From: Caldithrix sp.
GTDB taxonomy: Bacteria > KSB1 > UBA2214 > DYKH01
Assembly (NCBI GenBank): GCA_020722685.1
Contig: DYKH01000003.1
Coordinates: forward strand, 61,846 to 125,845
Length of the DNA: 64,000 nucleotides
Direction of reading: 5' to 3'
Numbering within the stretch: the first letter of the stretch is position 1; each line of letters opens with the position of its first letter. The notes under the pieces are model-generated. The model saw only the letters and a list, made by a program, of their open reading frames with translations, was not told the DNA's origin and ran no database searches. A program made the position numbers and the translations under genes. Shown in pieces: positions 1 through 7,906 of the stretch.

Positions 1-544
1 GTTTGTCAATGATTCCGGGCTTTTGCCCTCGATCCACCAGGCCTTTGCCGCTATAGGCAATCTTGGCATCGGCCATGTTGTAAGAGTAGATGGTATTATC
101 ACTGTTGATGTCTTCAGGGCGGACGGTTCCGGAAATGGAAATACTCTCTCTTTCACCATTGACCAGCACCTCCCGGGCGCCCTTGACGACGAAGGTGCCG
201 TTGGCGGTCACCTCGGCAATGGTGGCGGTGATCTTGGCCGTCAAGCTTCCCTTGCGCGAAGTGGCCGCTTCATTGTCAAAGCCGTTCTTAAGCTGGCCGC
301 GCAAGCCATAGAGCGGCAAATAGGCGGCAGACTTGGCTCCGCCAGTTGCGGAAACGCCGTGCTCACTATTCTTGCTCGTCTTGCTGTTCGCCTCACTGCT
401 GGCAGCAGAATACTCGACGATGAGAATCGTCACTACATCGCCGACTCGGTTCGCCCGGTGATCGACAAACAGCGACGGCACTGATTGCGGCTGGCAATTG
501 GCTTGATTCAACCCTAAGCCGCTCACTACGGCAGCCACACCCAC
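1..544 (-). CDS. flgH: FlgH, flagellar L-ring protein (partial, 3' end beyond window)
   Basis: FlgH forms the outer-membrane L ring around the rod. The minus-strand frame gives a hydrophobic N-terminus (LIWIVGVAAVVSG), a cysteine after ~20 residues (NQANC, only a loose lipobox), then the FlgH-like stretch VGDVVTILIVEYSA and the region NGTFVVKGAREVLVNGE. About 181 codons are visible; the usual length is ~220-230, so roughly 50 residues lie to the left of the window. There is no ATG in frame. GTG at 544 is my choice, with AGGAGA about 12 nt upstream. The frame stays open upstream through an 18-bp tandem repeat back to a CTG codon, so the true start is uncertain. It directly follows flgA. Confidence 0.85.
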   Translation of the reverse strand, partial: MGVAAVVSGLGLNQANCQPQSVPSLFVDHRANRVGDVVTILIVEYSAASSEANSKTSKNSEHGVSATGGAKSAAYLPLYGLRGQLKNGFDNEAATSRKGSLTAKITATIAEVTANGTFVVKGAREVLVNGERESISISGTVRPEDINSDNTIYSYNMADAKIAYSGKGLVDRGQKPGIIDK

Positions 545-584
545 AATCCAGATGAGTCTCCTGCTCTCGCTCCTTCTGATGCTC

Positions 585-638
585 CTGCCACTGCCACTGC
601 TCCTGCCACTGCCACTGCTCCTGCCACTGCCACTGCTC
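585..638. repeat. 18-bp tandem repeat, three units, in the flgA-flgH junction
   Basis: Three perfect copies of CTGCCACTGCCACTGCTC on the plus strand occupy 585-602, 603-620 and 621-638. They lie between the flgA stop and the first plausible flgH start. On the minus strand, in the flgH frame, each unit reads as six codons for a Ser/Gly/Arg peptide, so changes in copy number would keep the frame. Whether the repeat is translated is not clear. Confidence 0.9.
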
Positions 639-647
639 CTCCTCAGC

Positions 648-1424
648 TCAATACTTGTAAGTAACCGTCTGCGCATCCTTCACCTCTGCCCGATAGAAAA
701 CGCCGCTGGCCTTGTTTCTAACCCTAATCTTTTCTCCCAACCGTCCATCTTCGCAAGCAATAGCCGGAAAAACGATGGACAAATTTTTTGCATAGACTTG
801 GATATTGACCACGCAGCCCCTCTTGATAACCGGCACCTCTTCCAGCATGGATTGGGTCAAGACGCGGCCTTTGGCAATCCATCTCTTGGTGCGTTTGCCG
901 ACGGCTTCCGCAACCGTCACCGGCACCTCCGTGTTCGGCCAAACGACCTCGCGCCGTTCGATAGCAAAATCCTCTGCACCGATCAGGTCGTTGCGTCCCT
1001 TGTCGGATCTCAACACCAAAACCTCTCGAAAGCGCCTGACAACGGCAAGAACTTGAAAAGAGTCCCAAGTACCTTCGGGGTTTTGTGACATCACAGTAAA
1101 AATGGTGCGGCCGGAAATCGTCCCTCTTTTTCTGCAGCTAATTCTAACCGGCTCCTTGATCCCGGCAAGAACGTTTTTGGGAACCGAGGAGACTTGAACT
1201 TCGACTTGTTCGTTATCAGGAGTGCGTTCTTGAAGATAACCGCTGATGGCCCTACACAGCACCGCTAAATTTTCCGGGGATGACGGTTCAGCCGGACCGA
1301 CGGCTTTTGCCGGCCATACCAGTAATACCCCAAATAGGAAAAACCATTTGCAGAGCCTTGTTCTCCAGAAAAAACGCTCAGCATTCACCTTTTGCTCGAT
1401 CACGAAGGGTTCCGCTCCCGTCAA
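648..1424 (-). CDS. flgA: FlgA, flagellar P-ring assembly chaperone
   Basis: FlgA is a periplasmic chaperone for assembly of FlgI into the P ring. The 258-aa product has a hydrophobic segment at about residues 24-42 (WFFLFGVLLVWPAKA), a likely signal sequence preceded by an unusually long polar stretch. A variable domain follows, then a C-terminal SAF-like domain (DLIGAEDFAIERREV, then KGRVLTQSMLEEVPVIKRG) typical of the family. The ATG overlaps the flgG stop by 4 bp (ATGA), which supports this start despite the long leader. The order flgF-flgG-flgA-flgH is common in Gram-negative bacteria. Confidence 0.85.
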   Translation of the reverse strand: MTGAEPFVIEQKVNAERFFWRTRLCKWFFLFGVLLVWPAKAVGPAEPSSPENLAVLCRAISGYLQERTPDNEQVEVQVSSVPKNVLAGIKEPVRISCRKRGTISGRTIFTVMSQNPEGTWDSFQVLAVVRRFREVLVLRSDKGRNDLIGAEDFAIERREVVWPNTEVPVTVAEAVGKRTKRWIAKGRVLTQSMLEEVPVIKRGCVVNIQVYAKNLSIVFPAIACEDGRLGEKIRVRNKASGVFYRAEVKDAQTVTYKY

Positions 1425-2209
1425 CGTTTCAGGCCGTTGACCAGGCTCATCATGTCGTCGGCCGTCTTGATAGTTTTGGAATTGATCTCATAAGCTCGTT
1501 GCGCAACGATCATGTTGACCATCTCTTCAACCACGTCCACGTTCGAGCTCTCCAAATACCCTTGCGCCAGTCCGCCGAAACCCTCTAGGTCTGGATTGCC
1601 GATGATCGGCTCACCGGAGGCCGGAGTCACTTGCATGAGATTGCGCCCAATGCTCTTTAATCCGGCCGGATTGATGAAACGCGCCAACTCGATTTGCCCG
1701 AGCTCCTGCGCCTCCGTGCTTCCGGAGACGATCACGGAAACTTGGCCGTCCCGACTAATCATGATGCTTTGCGTTTCCTGCGGCAGTGTGATTTCCGGCT
1801 CCAAGTAATAGCCGTCGGAATTGACGATGCGGCCATCTCGGGAAAGCTTGAAAGAGCCGTCCCGGGTATAGGCGCTGGTGCCGTCTGCCAGTCGAATCTG
1901 GAAGAAGCCGTCCCCCTCAATTGCCAGATCCAGAGAATTACCAGTGGCCACAACGTCGCCTTGAGTGAACATTCTGGTCGTGGCCACTGGCTTCGCACCG
2001 CATCCCACCTGAAGCTCCGTCGGAGCTTCAGTTCCTTCCGCTGTCGCTGCTCCAGCGGGTCGGACGGTTTGGTACAAGAGATCTTGAAATTCCACTTTGT
2101 TCTTTTTAAAACCGGTGGTATTGACGTTGGCCAAATTGTTGGCTATGGTATCCACGTGCAATTGTTGAGCCCGCATGCCGGTCGCTGCGGTTCGCAAGGC
2201 TTTGTCCAA
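1421..2209 (-). CDS. flgG: FlgG, flagellar distal rod protein
   Basis: FlgG builds the distal rod that crosses the periplasm inside the P and L rings. The 262-aa length matches the family (~260). The N-terminus (MDKALRTAATGMRAQQ) and the rod-protein signature ANNLANVNTTGFK at residues 23-35 are canonical. The C-terminal heptad region (YLESSNVDVVEEMVNMI) ends in the usual NGLKR-type tail. It lies 57 bp after flgF and overlaps flgA by 4 bp. Confidence 0.96.
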   Translation of the reverse strand: MDKALRTAATGMRAQQLHVDTIANNLANVNTTGFKKNKVEFQDLLYQTVRPAGAATAEGTEAPTELQVGCGAKPVATTRMFTQGDVVATGNSLDLAIEGDGFFQIRLADGTSAYTRDGSFKLSRDGRIVNSDGYYLEPEITLPQETQSIMISRDGQVSVIVSGSTEAQELGQIELARFINPAGLKSIGRNLMQVTPASGEPIIGNPDLEGFGGLAQGYLESSNVDVVEEMVNMIVAQRAYEINSKTIKTADDMMSLVNGLKR

Positions 2210-2266
2210 ATCAGTTACTCCTCACATCACTTCCATCGTTGGGTGTTTACCTCCCTGCGCGCTGGC

Positions 2267-2971
2267 CTAAACACGGCCCACCTGATTGACGGCTTTCTCC
2301 AAAGTTTCGTCCTGAGCCCGCAAGGCCTTTTGATTTGCTTCGAACTGCCGGTAGACATCGATCATGTTGGCCATCTCCTCCAAGGCATCCACGTTGGATT
2401 CTTCCAAGTATCCGGACATGATTCGTGGGCCTTCTTCAGATTCCATGACGGCGTTCTCATCGATTACCTCGAAATAGCCGTTGCCGGCCCGCCGCAGTCG
2501 GCTGCTGTCGGCCACTTGGACAATGGCTAACTTGTCCAACGTGGAGCCGTTGGAGACAATGCTGCCGTCTTCGGAAATGGTTGCATCGATCCCGATTCGG
2601 ATCGGCCCGGATTGACCCAAAACCAAGTCCCCGTTGACAGTCGCCAACAACCCTTCGGGATTGAGGACAAAATGGCCTTGGCGTGTGTAATACAATCCTT
2701 GTTCGGTTTGCACGGTAAAAAGCCCGGGGCCGTCGATGGCAAAATCCAGTCGGTTACCCGTCGCTTGCAGACGACCTTGGGCAAAGTCAACCAGCTCCGT
2801 AGGAGAGGATTCGATCTTTGGATTTGCCTCCGGATTTTGCATGGACTCGCTAAAGACGGCACTGCGCTTAAAGCCGACGCTGTTGACGTTGGCAAGGTTA
2901 TTGGCAATGATTTCCAGGCTCCTTGCCTTGTTTTCCAAACCATTGGCCGTATACGCCATGCCGCGAAGCAA
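2267..2971 (-). CDS. flgF: FlgF, flagellar proximal rod protein
   Basis: FlgF is a proximal rod protein of the FlgE/F/G family. The product carries the signature ANNLANVNSVGFKRS near its N-terminus and the C-terminal YLEESNVDALEEMANMID heptad helix. An ATG lies at 2989, but the TTG at 2971 has GGAGG 8 nt upstream and gives the family-like start M-L-R-G-M, so I prefer the TTG. It heads the flgF-flgG-flgA-flgH unit and has a candidate promoter upstream. Confidence 0.9.
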   Translation of the reverse strand: MLRGMAYTANGLENKARSLEIIANNLANVNSVGFKRSAVFSESMQNPEANPKIESSPTELVDFAQGRLQATGNRLDFAIDGPGLFTVQTEQGLYYTRQGHFVLNPEGLLATVNGDLVLGQSGPIRIGIDATISEDGSIVSNGSTLDKLAIVQVADSSRLRRAGNGYFEVIDENAVMESEEGPRIMSGYLEESNVDALEEMANMIDVYRQFEANQKALRAQDETLEKAVNQVGRV

Positions 2972-3079
2972 ACTCGAATCCTCCATCATTCAGCAAAAGT
3001 ACCATTCAACGTTCAGGATCGCGCCCAAGGTGTGGTCGTTGAACGCTCGCTTCCGCAGTAGTTCCTGCAACCGGCTTTT

Positions 3080-3136
3080 TACAAATACTATGCCAGTAGC
3101 ATACACTATACAAGCCCAAAATCAATTACTTGTCAA
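3080..3136 (-). promoter_or_regulatory. Candidate promoter(s) upstream of flgF
   Basis: On the minus strand TTGACA (3131-3136) and TGTATA (3107-3112) are separated by 18 bp, a good sigma-70-type pair. Just downstream (3080-3095) is TGGCATAGTATTTGTA. It resembles a sigma-54 site (TGGCAC-N5-TTGCA) but has GT where the invariant -12 GC should be. Either could start the flgFGAH transcript about 100 nt before the gene. The choice is inference. Confidence 0.4.
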
Positions 3137-3182
3137 GCTTGATCGCGTCGTGCGGGAATGAATTTCCATCGGCTGGGAAAAA

Positions 3183-3287
3183 ATGTTCCATGAAAAGGGA
3201 GTTCTTACCCGTTGGGAGAAAAAATGGTGGAAAGAATACGGCCTGACCCATTTGCTCACGAGCCGCGGCATTAGGCTGGAAGCATAA
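3183..3287 (+). CDS. Possible 34-codon plus-strand ORF or coding remnant
   Basis: A short frame in the motB-flgF gap reads with a lysine- and tryptophan-rich composition (RWEKKWWKEYGLTHL) and ends in TAA. It has no convincing ribosome-binding site and lies opposite to every other gene. It may be a small protein, a decayed gene end, or chance. I do not recognise it. Confidence 0.15.
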   Translation: MFHEKGVLTRWEKKWWKEYGLTHLLTSRGIRLEA

Positions 3288-3335
3288 GAAGGGTTCCGTC
3301 CTGTAATCGATGTGATCAGAATACCCCGATTCCCC

Positions 3336-4142
3336 CTATTTATTCAGCATCCGCTTCGTCTCGGTTTTCGCCTCAGCAGTTGCGGCAACTGAGTATTTGA
3401 CCAAGATGCTAATCCGCCGGTTGCTGGCATCAAAAGGGTCATTGGTGTTTTTCAGCTTGGTATCGGCATAGCCACTCACTTCATCGGTTTGGTCATCGCG
3501 CAATCCGCTTGCAGTCATAATTCGTCTGGCGGCGTTGGCCCGGTCTACGCTCAACTCATAATTGCTATAGCTGCCATTGTTGGAGTATTGTCGGCTATCG
3601 GTGTGCCCCTCGATGATAACGTGATTGGGTAGCTTGCCCACCTCTTGGGCGATGGCTTTGAGCACAGGCAGAGCATCGGATTTGAGTGAAGAAGTGCCGA
3701 CGTCAAAAAAGAATGATTCCGAGGTTTCCCGAAGCTCGATGCGCATGCCTTCGTTGACAAAGGTAATGTCGACCTGATCCAGAAGCTTTTGCAACGCCGG
3801 CTGGCTGGCCAAATCGCGGCGAAGATTAATCCCAATGACCTCCATGGCCTCCTTCTCGCGCTGCAACAATGCTGTGCGCATCAGGCTCTCTCCGCCGCCG
3901 GAAATTCCGCTCTTGATGCCCATCCCTTTGCTATTTTCAAAGAAAGCCCCAGGATCCCGAAAATAGCCGGCAACAGATTGCTTCACCTCCTTGCTCTGCC
4001 CCACTATCCACAAGACGATGAAGAGAGCCATCATGGAGGTTACGAAATCCGCATAGGCAACTTTCCATGCGCCCCCATGATGACTGCCATGCGCGGCCTT
4101 TTTTACGATCCTTATTGGCGGGGTCTTGAGATCAGTGCTCAT
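3336..4142 (-). CDS. motB: MotB, flagellar stator peptidoglycan-anchor protein
   Basis: MotB pairs with MotA to form the ion-conducting stator and anchors it to peptidoglycan. The 268-aa product has one N-terminal membrane helix (about residues 28-48) that carries the ion-binding aspartate D32 in VAYADFVTSMMALF. A periplasmic plug/linker follows, then an OmpA-like domain with EGHTDSRQY and YELSVDRANAARR. The start has GAGG 8 nt upstream. The gene lies 11 bp after motA. Coupling ion (proton or sodium) cannot be decided here. Confidence 0.95.
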   Translation of the reverse strand: MSTDLKTPPIRIVKKAAHGSHHGGAWKVAYADFVTSMMALFIVLWIVGQSKEVKQSVAGYFRDPGAFFENSKGMGIKSGISGGGESLMRTALLQREKEAMEVIGINLRRDLASQPALQKLLDQVDITFVNEGMRIELRETSESFFFDVGTSSLKSDALPVLKAIAQEVGKLPNHVIIEGHTDSRQYSNNGSYSNYELSVDRANAARRIMTASGLRDDQTDEVSGYADTKLKNTNDPFDASNRRISILVKYSVAATAEAKTETKRMLNK

Positions 4143-4153
4143 GGTTTGAACCT

Positions 4154-5017
4154 CTATTTAGCAACCTTGATGCTGGCAATGGCCTGCTCCAATTCCCGAA
4201 AATTCGGCCTCTCATCGCTATAAATCACCCGCCGGGCAAACTCAACCACGATGGAGGGCGGATTGCCCTTGGCGAAAGCGACAATGCCCGTTTTCATACA
4301 TTCCAAATAGCGCAGCTCGGATTGGCCAAGCAATTCGAGATGGGTGGCCAAGGGGTTTATGAACCCGTAACACAACAATACGCCCAAGAACGTCCCGACC
4401 AGCGCTGCGGCCACATGTCTGCCAATCTCCTCCGCGGGGCCATCGATGGCCTGCATGGTAATGACGATCCCCAATACGGCAGCGACGATGCCCAATCCCG
4501 GAAGAGCATCGCCAACCTTTTGCACAATGGATGGACCCCTGGCATGCTCGGTATGCAAGGTCTCGATATCTGCTTCCAGCAGTGTTTCCAAATCATGAGG
4601 GGGCACCGCTCCGCCCAGCAATAGCTTCATGGTGTCGCAAAGGTATTGCAGCTCCACTTCGTGGGAGAGAAGAAAGGTGTTCTTGGACAAAATGGAGCTG
4701 GTCTGCGGACTTTCCACATGCGGCTCCAAAGCCATCATGCCCTCCCTTTTCGCAACGTTGAAAAGCTCGAACAATGTCTTCAACAGGTTCAGGTATTCTT
4801 CTTTGGTATGTGAATCACCTTTGAACACCATGGAAATTCGCCCGAAAAGCTGCTTTAGCATACGCAGCGGCGTGCCGGCGATCACGGAGCCGATGGCAGC
4901 TCCGCCGATGATCAGAAATTCGCTCCATTGCAGCAGCACGCCAATCGTGCCCCCATGCATGACATATCCCCCCAGAACGCCTACGGTGACAATGACCAAA
5001 CCAATGATGACAAACAT
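4154..5017 (-). CDS. motA: MotA, flagellar stator channel protein
   Basis: MotA is the four-helix membrane subunit of the stator that pushes on FliG. The 287-aa protein starts with a hydrophobic helix (MFVIIGLVIVTVGVLGG), has the long cytoplasmic loop, and carries the conserved proline/glycine helix DALPGLGIVAAVLGIVITM that interacts with the MotB aspartate. It is followed by the last membrane segment. The family length is ~255-295. It is co-transcribed with motB and lies about 200 bp after cheB. Confidence 0.95.
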   Translation of the reverse strand: MFVIIGLVIVTVGVLGGYVMHGGTIGVLLQWSEFLIIGGAAIGSVIAGTPLRMLKQLFGRISMVFKGDSHTKEEYLNLLKTLFELFNVAKREGMMALEPHVESPQTSSILSKNTFLLSHEVELQYLCDTMKLLLGGAVPPHDLETLLEADIETLHTEHARGPSIVQKVGDALPGLGIVAAVLGIVITMQAIDGPAEEIGRHVAAALVGTFLGVLLCYGFINPLATHLELLGQSELRYLECMKTGIVAFAKGNPPSIVVEFARRVIYSDERPNFRELEQAIASIKVAK

Positions 5018-5067
5018 ATCTCCAACACCTTGATGCTTTCGAATAATGGCCGAGCGAGAGCTCCCCC

Positions 5068-5088
5068 CGCCAGGCCTACGGGCCGGCG
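5068..5088. other. GC-rich hairpin in the cheB-motA gap
   Basis: CGCCAGGCC and GGCCGGCG face each other around a 4-nt loop, giving an 8-bp stem with one bulge. No T-run follows on either strand, so it is not a clear intrinsic terminator. Confidence 0.3.
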
Positions 5089-5220
5089 AGGAATTCGTGC
5101 TTCCGCTGTTATTTCGGTGGAAACTGCTTCACTAACTTTTCAATCCGGATGATGATGTTCTGGAAATTACCTTCTTTCCGACGCTTCTCATTTAGCAGAC
5201 TGCAAACTTTGAATGATCGT

Positions 5221-6273
5221 CTATACAGTAGATGGAGTCAGAGAGCGTTGTTTTAGGTCGCATGCGTCGATGATCGTCTGCGAAACATGCTGAATTGGGA
5301 CAATTTTATGCACAGCGCCCATTCTAATCGCCTCTTTTGGCATGCCAAAGACCACGCAGGTTTGTTCGTCCTGAGCGATTGTGTAAGCGCCGTTCATCCG
5401 CATGGCCGAAAGTCCTTTGGCGCCATCCGCGCCCATGCCGGTCAAAATCACTCCAATGGCATTGCTGCCCGCATTGAGAGCGACGGATTGAAAAAGTACA
5501 TCCACGCTCGGCCGCTGATGATTGACCGGCGGGCCGTCTTTGACCACCACATAATATCGCGTGCCGCTACGCTGCAATACCATGTGCTTGTTTCCGGGAG
5601 CAATCAGCGCCAAGCCCGGCAACACATCGTCACGGTCGGCGGCCTCGCGCACTTCTATTTGGCAAATGCTGTTAAGACGCGCTGCAAAGCTCGAGGTAAA
5701 CAGCGCCGGCATGTGCTGGACGATCAGCATCCCCGGCGCATTGATGGGCATGCTTTTCAAGAGAACCTCCACGGCCTGAGTTCCGCCGGTGGAAGCGCCA
5801 ATGGCTATTACCTTGTGCGTCGTATTCAGCTCCAGCCTTGACGGCGCCGGAGCATCCTTGCCTTCCACAGGCAACTGTTTGAAAACGCGTGCAGAGGCTG
5901 CCGAGCGAACCGCACGCAAGAGCATCTTTTTGTCCGGCGTAGAATAAGTCGAGCCAGGCTTGCTGATTACTTCCACTGCCCCCAATTCCATGGCTCTTAT
6001 CGCCGTCTCACTGTTCTGTGGCGTCAAAGAGCTGACAACCACTACCGGAAGCGGATAATGCTTCATCAATTTGGATAGAAAGGAAAGGCCATCCATGCGC
6101 GGCATTTCCAAATCCAGGGTCACCACGTCCGGACGAAGCTTGGCGATCTTTTCCCGGGCCGCGTAAGGATCCGTGGCGGTGCCGACCACCTCGATGTCGC
6201 CGCTTTTGGCAAGCTCTTCCGTCAGAATCTTTCGTACCACAGCAGAATCATCTACTACCAACACGCGGATCAC
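5221..6273 (-). CDS. cheB: CheB, receptor methylesterase/glutamine deamidase
   Basis: CheB removes methyl groups from receptor glutamates and resets adaptation when phosphorylated by CheA. The 350-aa protein has an N-terminal receiver domain (VDDSAVVRK, phospho-acceptor D54 in VTLDLEMPRMDG, then SSLTPQNS). A linker leads to the methylesterase domain with the catalytic serine in IGASTGGTQA, histidine in VQHMPALFTSSFA and aspartate in LTGMGADGAKGL. The start codon is GTG with GAGG 9 nt upstream. A terminator lies between cheX and cheB, so cheB may have its own promoter. Confidence 0.96.
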   Translation of the reverse strand: MIRVLVVDDSAVVRKILTEELAKSGDIEVVGTATDPYAAREKIAKLRPDVVTLDLEMPRMDGLSFLSKLMKHYPLPVVVVSSLTPQNSETAIRAMELGAVEVISKPGSTYSTPDKKMLLRAVRSAASARVFKQLPVEGKDAPAPSRLELNTTHKVIAIGASTGGTQAVEVLLKSMPINAPGMLIVQHMPALFTSSFAARLNSICQIEVREAADRDDVLPGLALIAPGNKHMVLQRSGTRYYVVVKDGPPVNHQRPSVDVLFQSVALNAGSNAIGVILTGMGADGAKGLSAMRMNGAYTIAQDEQTCVVFGMPKEAIRMGAVHKIVPIQHVSQTIIDACDLKQRSLTPSTV

Positions 6274-6304
6274 TGGCTTTAGCCTCGTTTAAATTCTACC
6301 ACCC

Positions 6305-6350
6305 AAAAAGGCGGCAAAGACATACGCCAGACAAGGATTGCCTTGCCGCC
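6305..6350 (-). terminator. Intrinsic terminator between cheX and cheB
   Basis: Read on the minus strand, GGCGGCAA (6343-6350) pairs perfectly with TTGCCGCC (6310-6317) and is followed at once by TTTTT (6305-6309). The 25-nt loop holds a further small CAAGG/CCTTG stem. It is placed to end the cheR-cheD-cheY-cheX transcript. Confidence 0.7.
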
Positions 6351-6497
6351 GCTCATTCAGAAAAACCGGCTTTACGTTTATCGTTACGAATGTCTGGGGG
6401 CATCCGTTTGTCTTCCGGCGCATTCTACTCTTCCTTTAGCCAAAATGGATCTCCACATTCCCGCATCGAAGCAGTGCGTTTCCATGGGCGTCATCCC

Positions 6498-6974
6498 CTA
6501 TGGAACGGGCCGGGATTGCGTCTCACGATCGACAAAAAGCTTCAGCTCCGCAAGGCCATCGCCGAAATTCAGAAGCACATGAGATACCGTAGCACCGGTT
6601 TCGGCCTTTGCCGAATCGCCGTTCTCTAAAATCTCCGGCGCACCGATGCGGAACACTTCCTTTGCCCCTGCGATCAAGGGCAGTGCATTACCGCAAATGA
6701 CATTGGCGACCTCGCCGAGAGCATCATGTTGTTGCTGCATGGAGGGTATACCCTCTTCGCCCAACATATTGACCGTCATGACCGCCAATAGCTCACCGCT
6801 CATCTTAACCAGCAGCCGGCCCTCCAGCGGCCCGGAAAAGCAAACCTGGGCAGCTATTCCGTCGATGGAAGCCTCCTGTTGCTCGTCTTCCGCCAGCTCC
6901 GGCAACAAAAAACCCAATTCCTCAAACGTCATCACGCCCGCCCGGAAGAGCGGCGAGTCCATTCCATTACCCAT
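6498..6974 (-). CDS. cheX: CheX-type CheY-phosphate phosphatase (second copy)
   Basis: CheC/CheX-family proteins dephosphorylate CheY-P. The 158-aa product has the active-site pattern D-x3-E-x2-N: D84, E88 and N91 within DALGEVANVICGN. The fold-typical strand/helix pattern follows (GRLLVKMSGELLAVMTVNML). The length fits CheX (~155). The start has GGAGG 5 nt upstream and overlaps the end of the preceding cheY by 8 bp, so the two are translationally linked. It is a separate, diverged paralogue of the cheX next to cheA. Confidence 0.85.
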   Translation of the reverse strand: MGNGMDSPLFRAGVMTFEELGFLLPELAEDEQQEASIDGIAAQVCFSGPLEGRLLVKMSGELLAVMTVNMLGEEGIPSMQQQHDALGEVANVICGNALPLIAGAKEVFRIGAPEILENGDSAKAETGATVSHVLLNFGDGLAELKLFVDRETQSRPVP

Positions 6975-7353
6975 CTATGCCTCCAAGAATACCTATAACC
7001 GTCTCGCGCAGTGCTTCGGGCGTGAACGGCTTGTGAACAAACTCGACGTTACGGCTGCGCTTGAGTTTCTCGATGCGAGTGTCGCTGCTTTCAGTGGATA
7101 CCACGACCACAGACAATTGCTCCGTGTCCGGATTGAGCCGCAATTGGTCGATCATTTCTTCTCCGTCCATTACCGGCATATTCAAATCCACCAAAGCTAA
7201 ATCAATCCAATTTGCGTCCAAAAGCTGCAATCCTTCCCTGCCATTTGCAGCTTGATAGACTTCCCCCAGTGGTAGTCCGCTCAGCTTCAAAGTACGAATG
7301 ACCATCGACCGCATCACTGAGCTATCATCTACTACGAGAATATTTAACGACAT
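6967..7353 (-). CDS. cheY: CheY-like single-domain response regulator (second copy)
   Basis: A stand-alone receiver domain, likely a CheY that signals to the FliM/FliN switch or acts as a phosphate sink. The phospho-acceptor is D56 in LALVDLNMPVMDG, with the acidic pair VVDDSSVMR, the threonine/serine in VVVSTESSD, and the lysine in FVHKPFTPEAL. The frame is open upstream into cheD, but the ATG at 7353 is preceded by AGGAGG with good spacing, so I take that as the start (128 aa). It is followed by its own CheX. Confidence 0.92.
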   Translation of the reverse strand: MSLNILVVDDSSVMRSMVIRTLKLSGLPLGEVYQAANGREGLQLLDANWIDLALVDLNMPVMDGEEMIDQLRLNPDTEQLSVVVVSTESSDTRIEKLKRSRNVEFVHKPFTPEALRETVIGILGGIDG

Positions 7354-7393
7354 GCCAACCTGCCTCCTTTTCCCAATTCCGTAGGTGAGATCG

Positions 7394-7876
7394 CTATAAT
7401 AAACTTTGATGCCCATTACTCCTGATCAGCACTTGCCCGTTGCTAATGTTCAATGACATGGTGCGGGAGTTTCTTCCGCCGACGTCGAAGGACTTGAGCA
7501 GCAGGCCGTTTTTCCAAAGCAGCTTGCGTAGCATGGTGAAGTTTCTTTTTCCAATTTGAAAAGGGTCATCGGTCTCCGAGCCATTCAGACTGGCGCCTCC
7601 GGCGACTTTGATGATCAACCGCTGTCGTTGAGCGCCCATTTCATAGCACCTCCTAAAAAGCTCCGGCACGCCCGTATCCACGAACATGAATGGATTCTCT
7701 TTGGCCTTATTTGGATCGATCGTTGATTGGGGCAGCATTACATGCAGCATTCCTCCGACATGGGTTATTGGATCATAAATGCTCACGCCCAGGCAGCTCC
7801 CCAATGCGTAAGTTATCAAAAAATCACCCGACTCGGCTGAAATTTTCAAATCCGCTACGCTCACGATGTGTGTCAT
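7394..7876 (-). CDS. cheD: CheD, chemoreceptor glutamine deamidase
   Basis: CheD deamidates receptor glutamines and, in other species, interacts with CheC/CheX phosphatases. The 160-aa product has the catalytic cysteine C28 in ALGSCLG, histidine H45 in GGMLHVMLP, and T22, matching the known Cys-His-Thr triad. The GGxSRxM-like region (VGGRNSRTMSLNISNG) near the C-terminus is also present. It lies between cheR and cheY. AAGG 8 nt upstream supports the ATG. Confidence 0.95.
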   Translation of the reverse strand: MTHIVSVADLKISAESGDFLITYALGSCLGVSIYDPITHVGGMLHVMLPQSTIDPNKAKENPFMFVDTGVPELFRRCYEMGAQRQRLIIKVAGGASLNGSETDDPFQIGKRNFTMLRKLLWKNGLLLKSFDVGGRNSRTMSLNISNGQVLIRSNGHQSLL

Positions 7877-7906
7877 TGCCAGTGCCTTTTCACAGCTTTC
7901 TTTCGT

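Noticed and set aside
585..638. The 18-bp tandem array as a CRISPR
   Set aside because: The units are directly adjacent without spacers. No CRISPR array or cas gene is visible in the window.
7353..7416. Upstream extension of the second cheY into cheD
   Set aside because: The ATG at 7353 has AGGAGG at correct spacing and gives the standard receiver N-terminus; the extension has neither.
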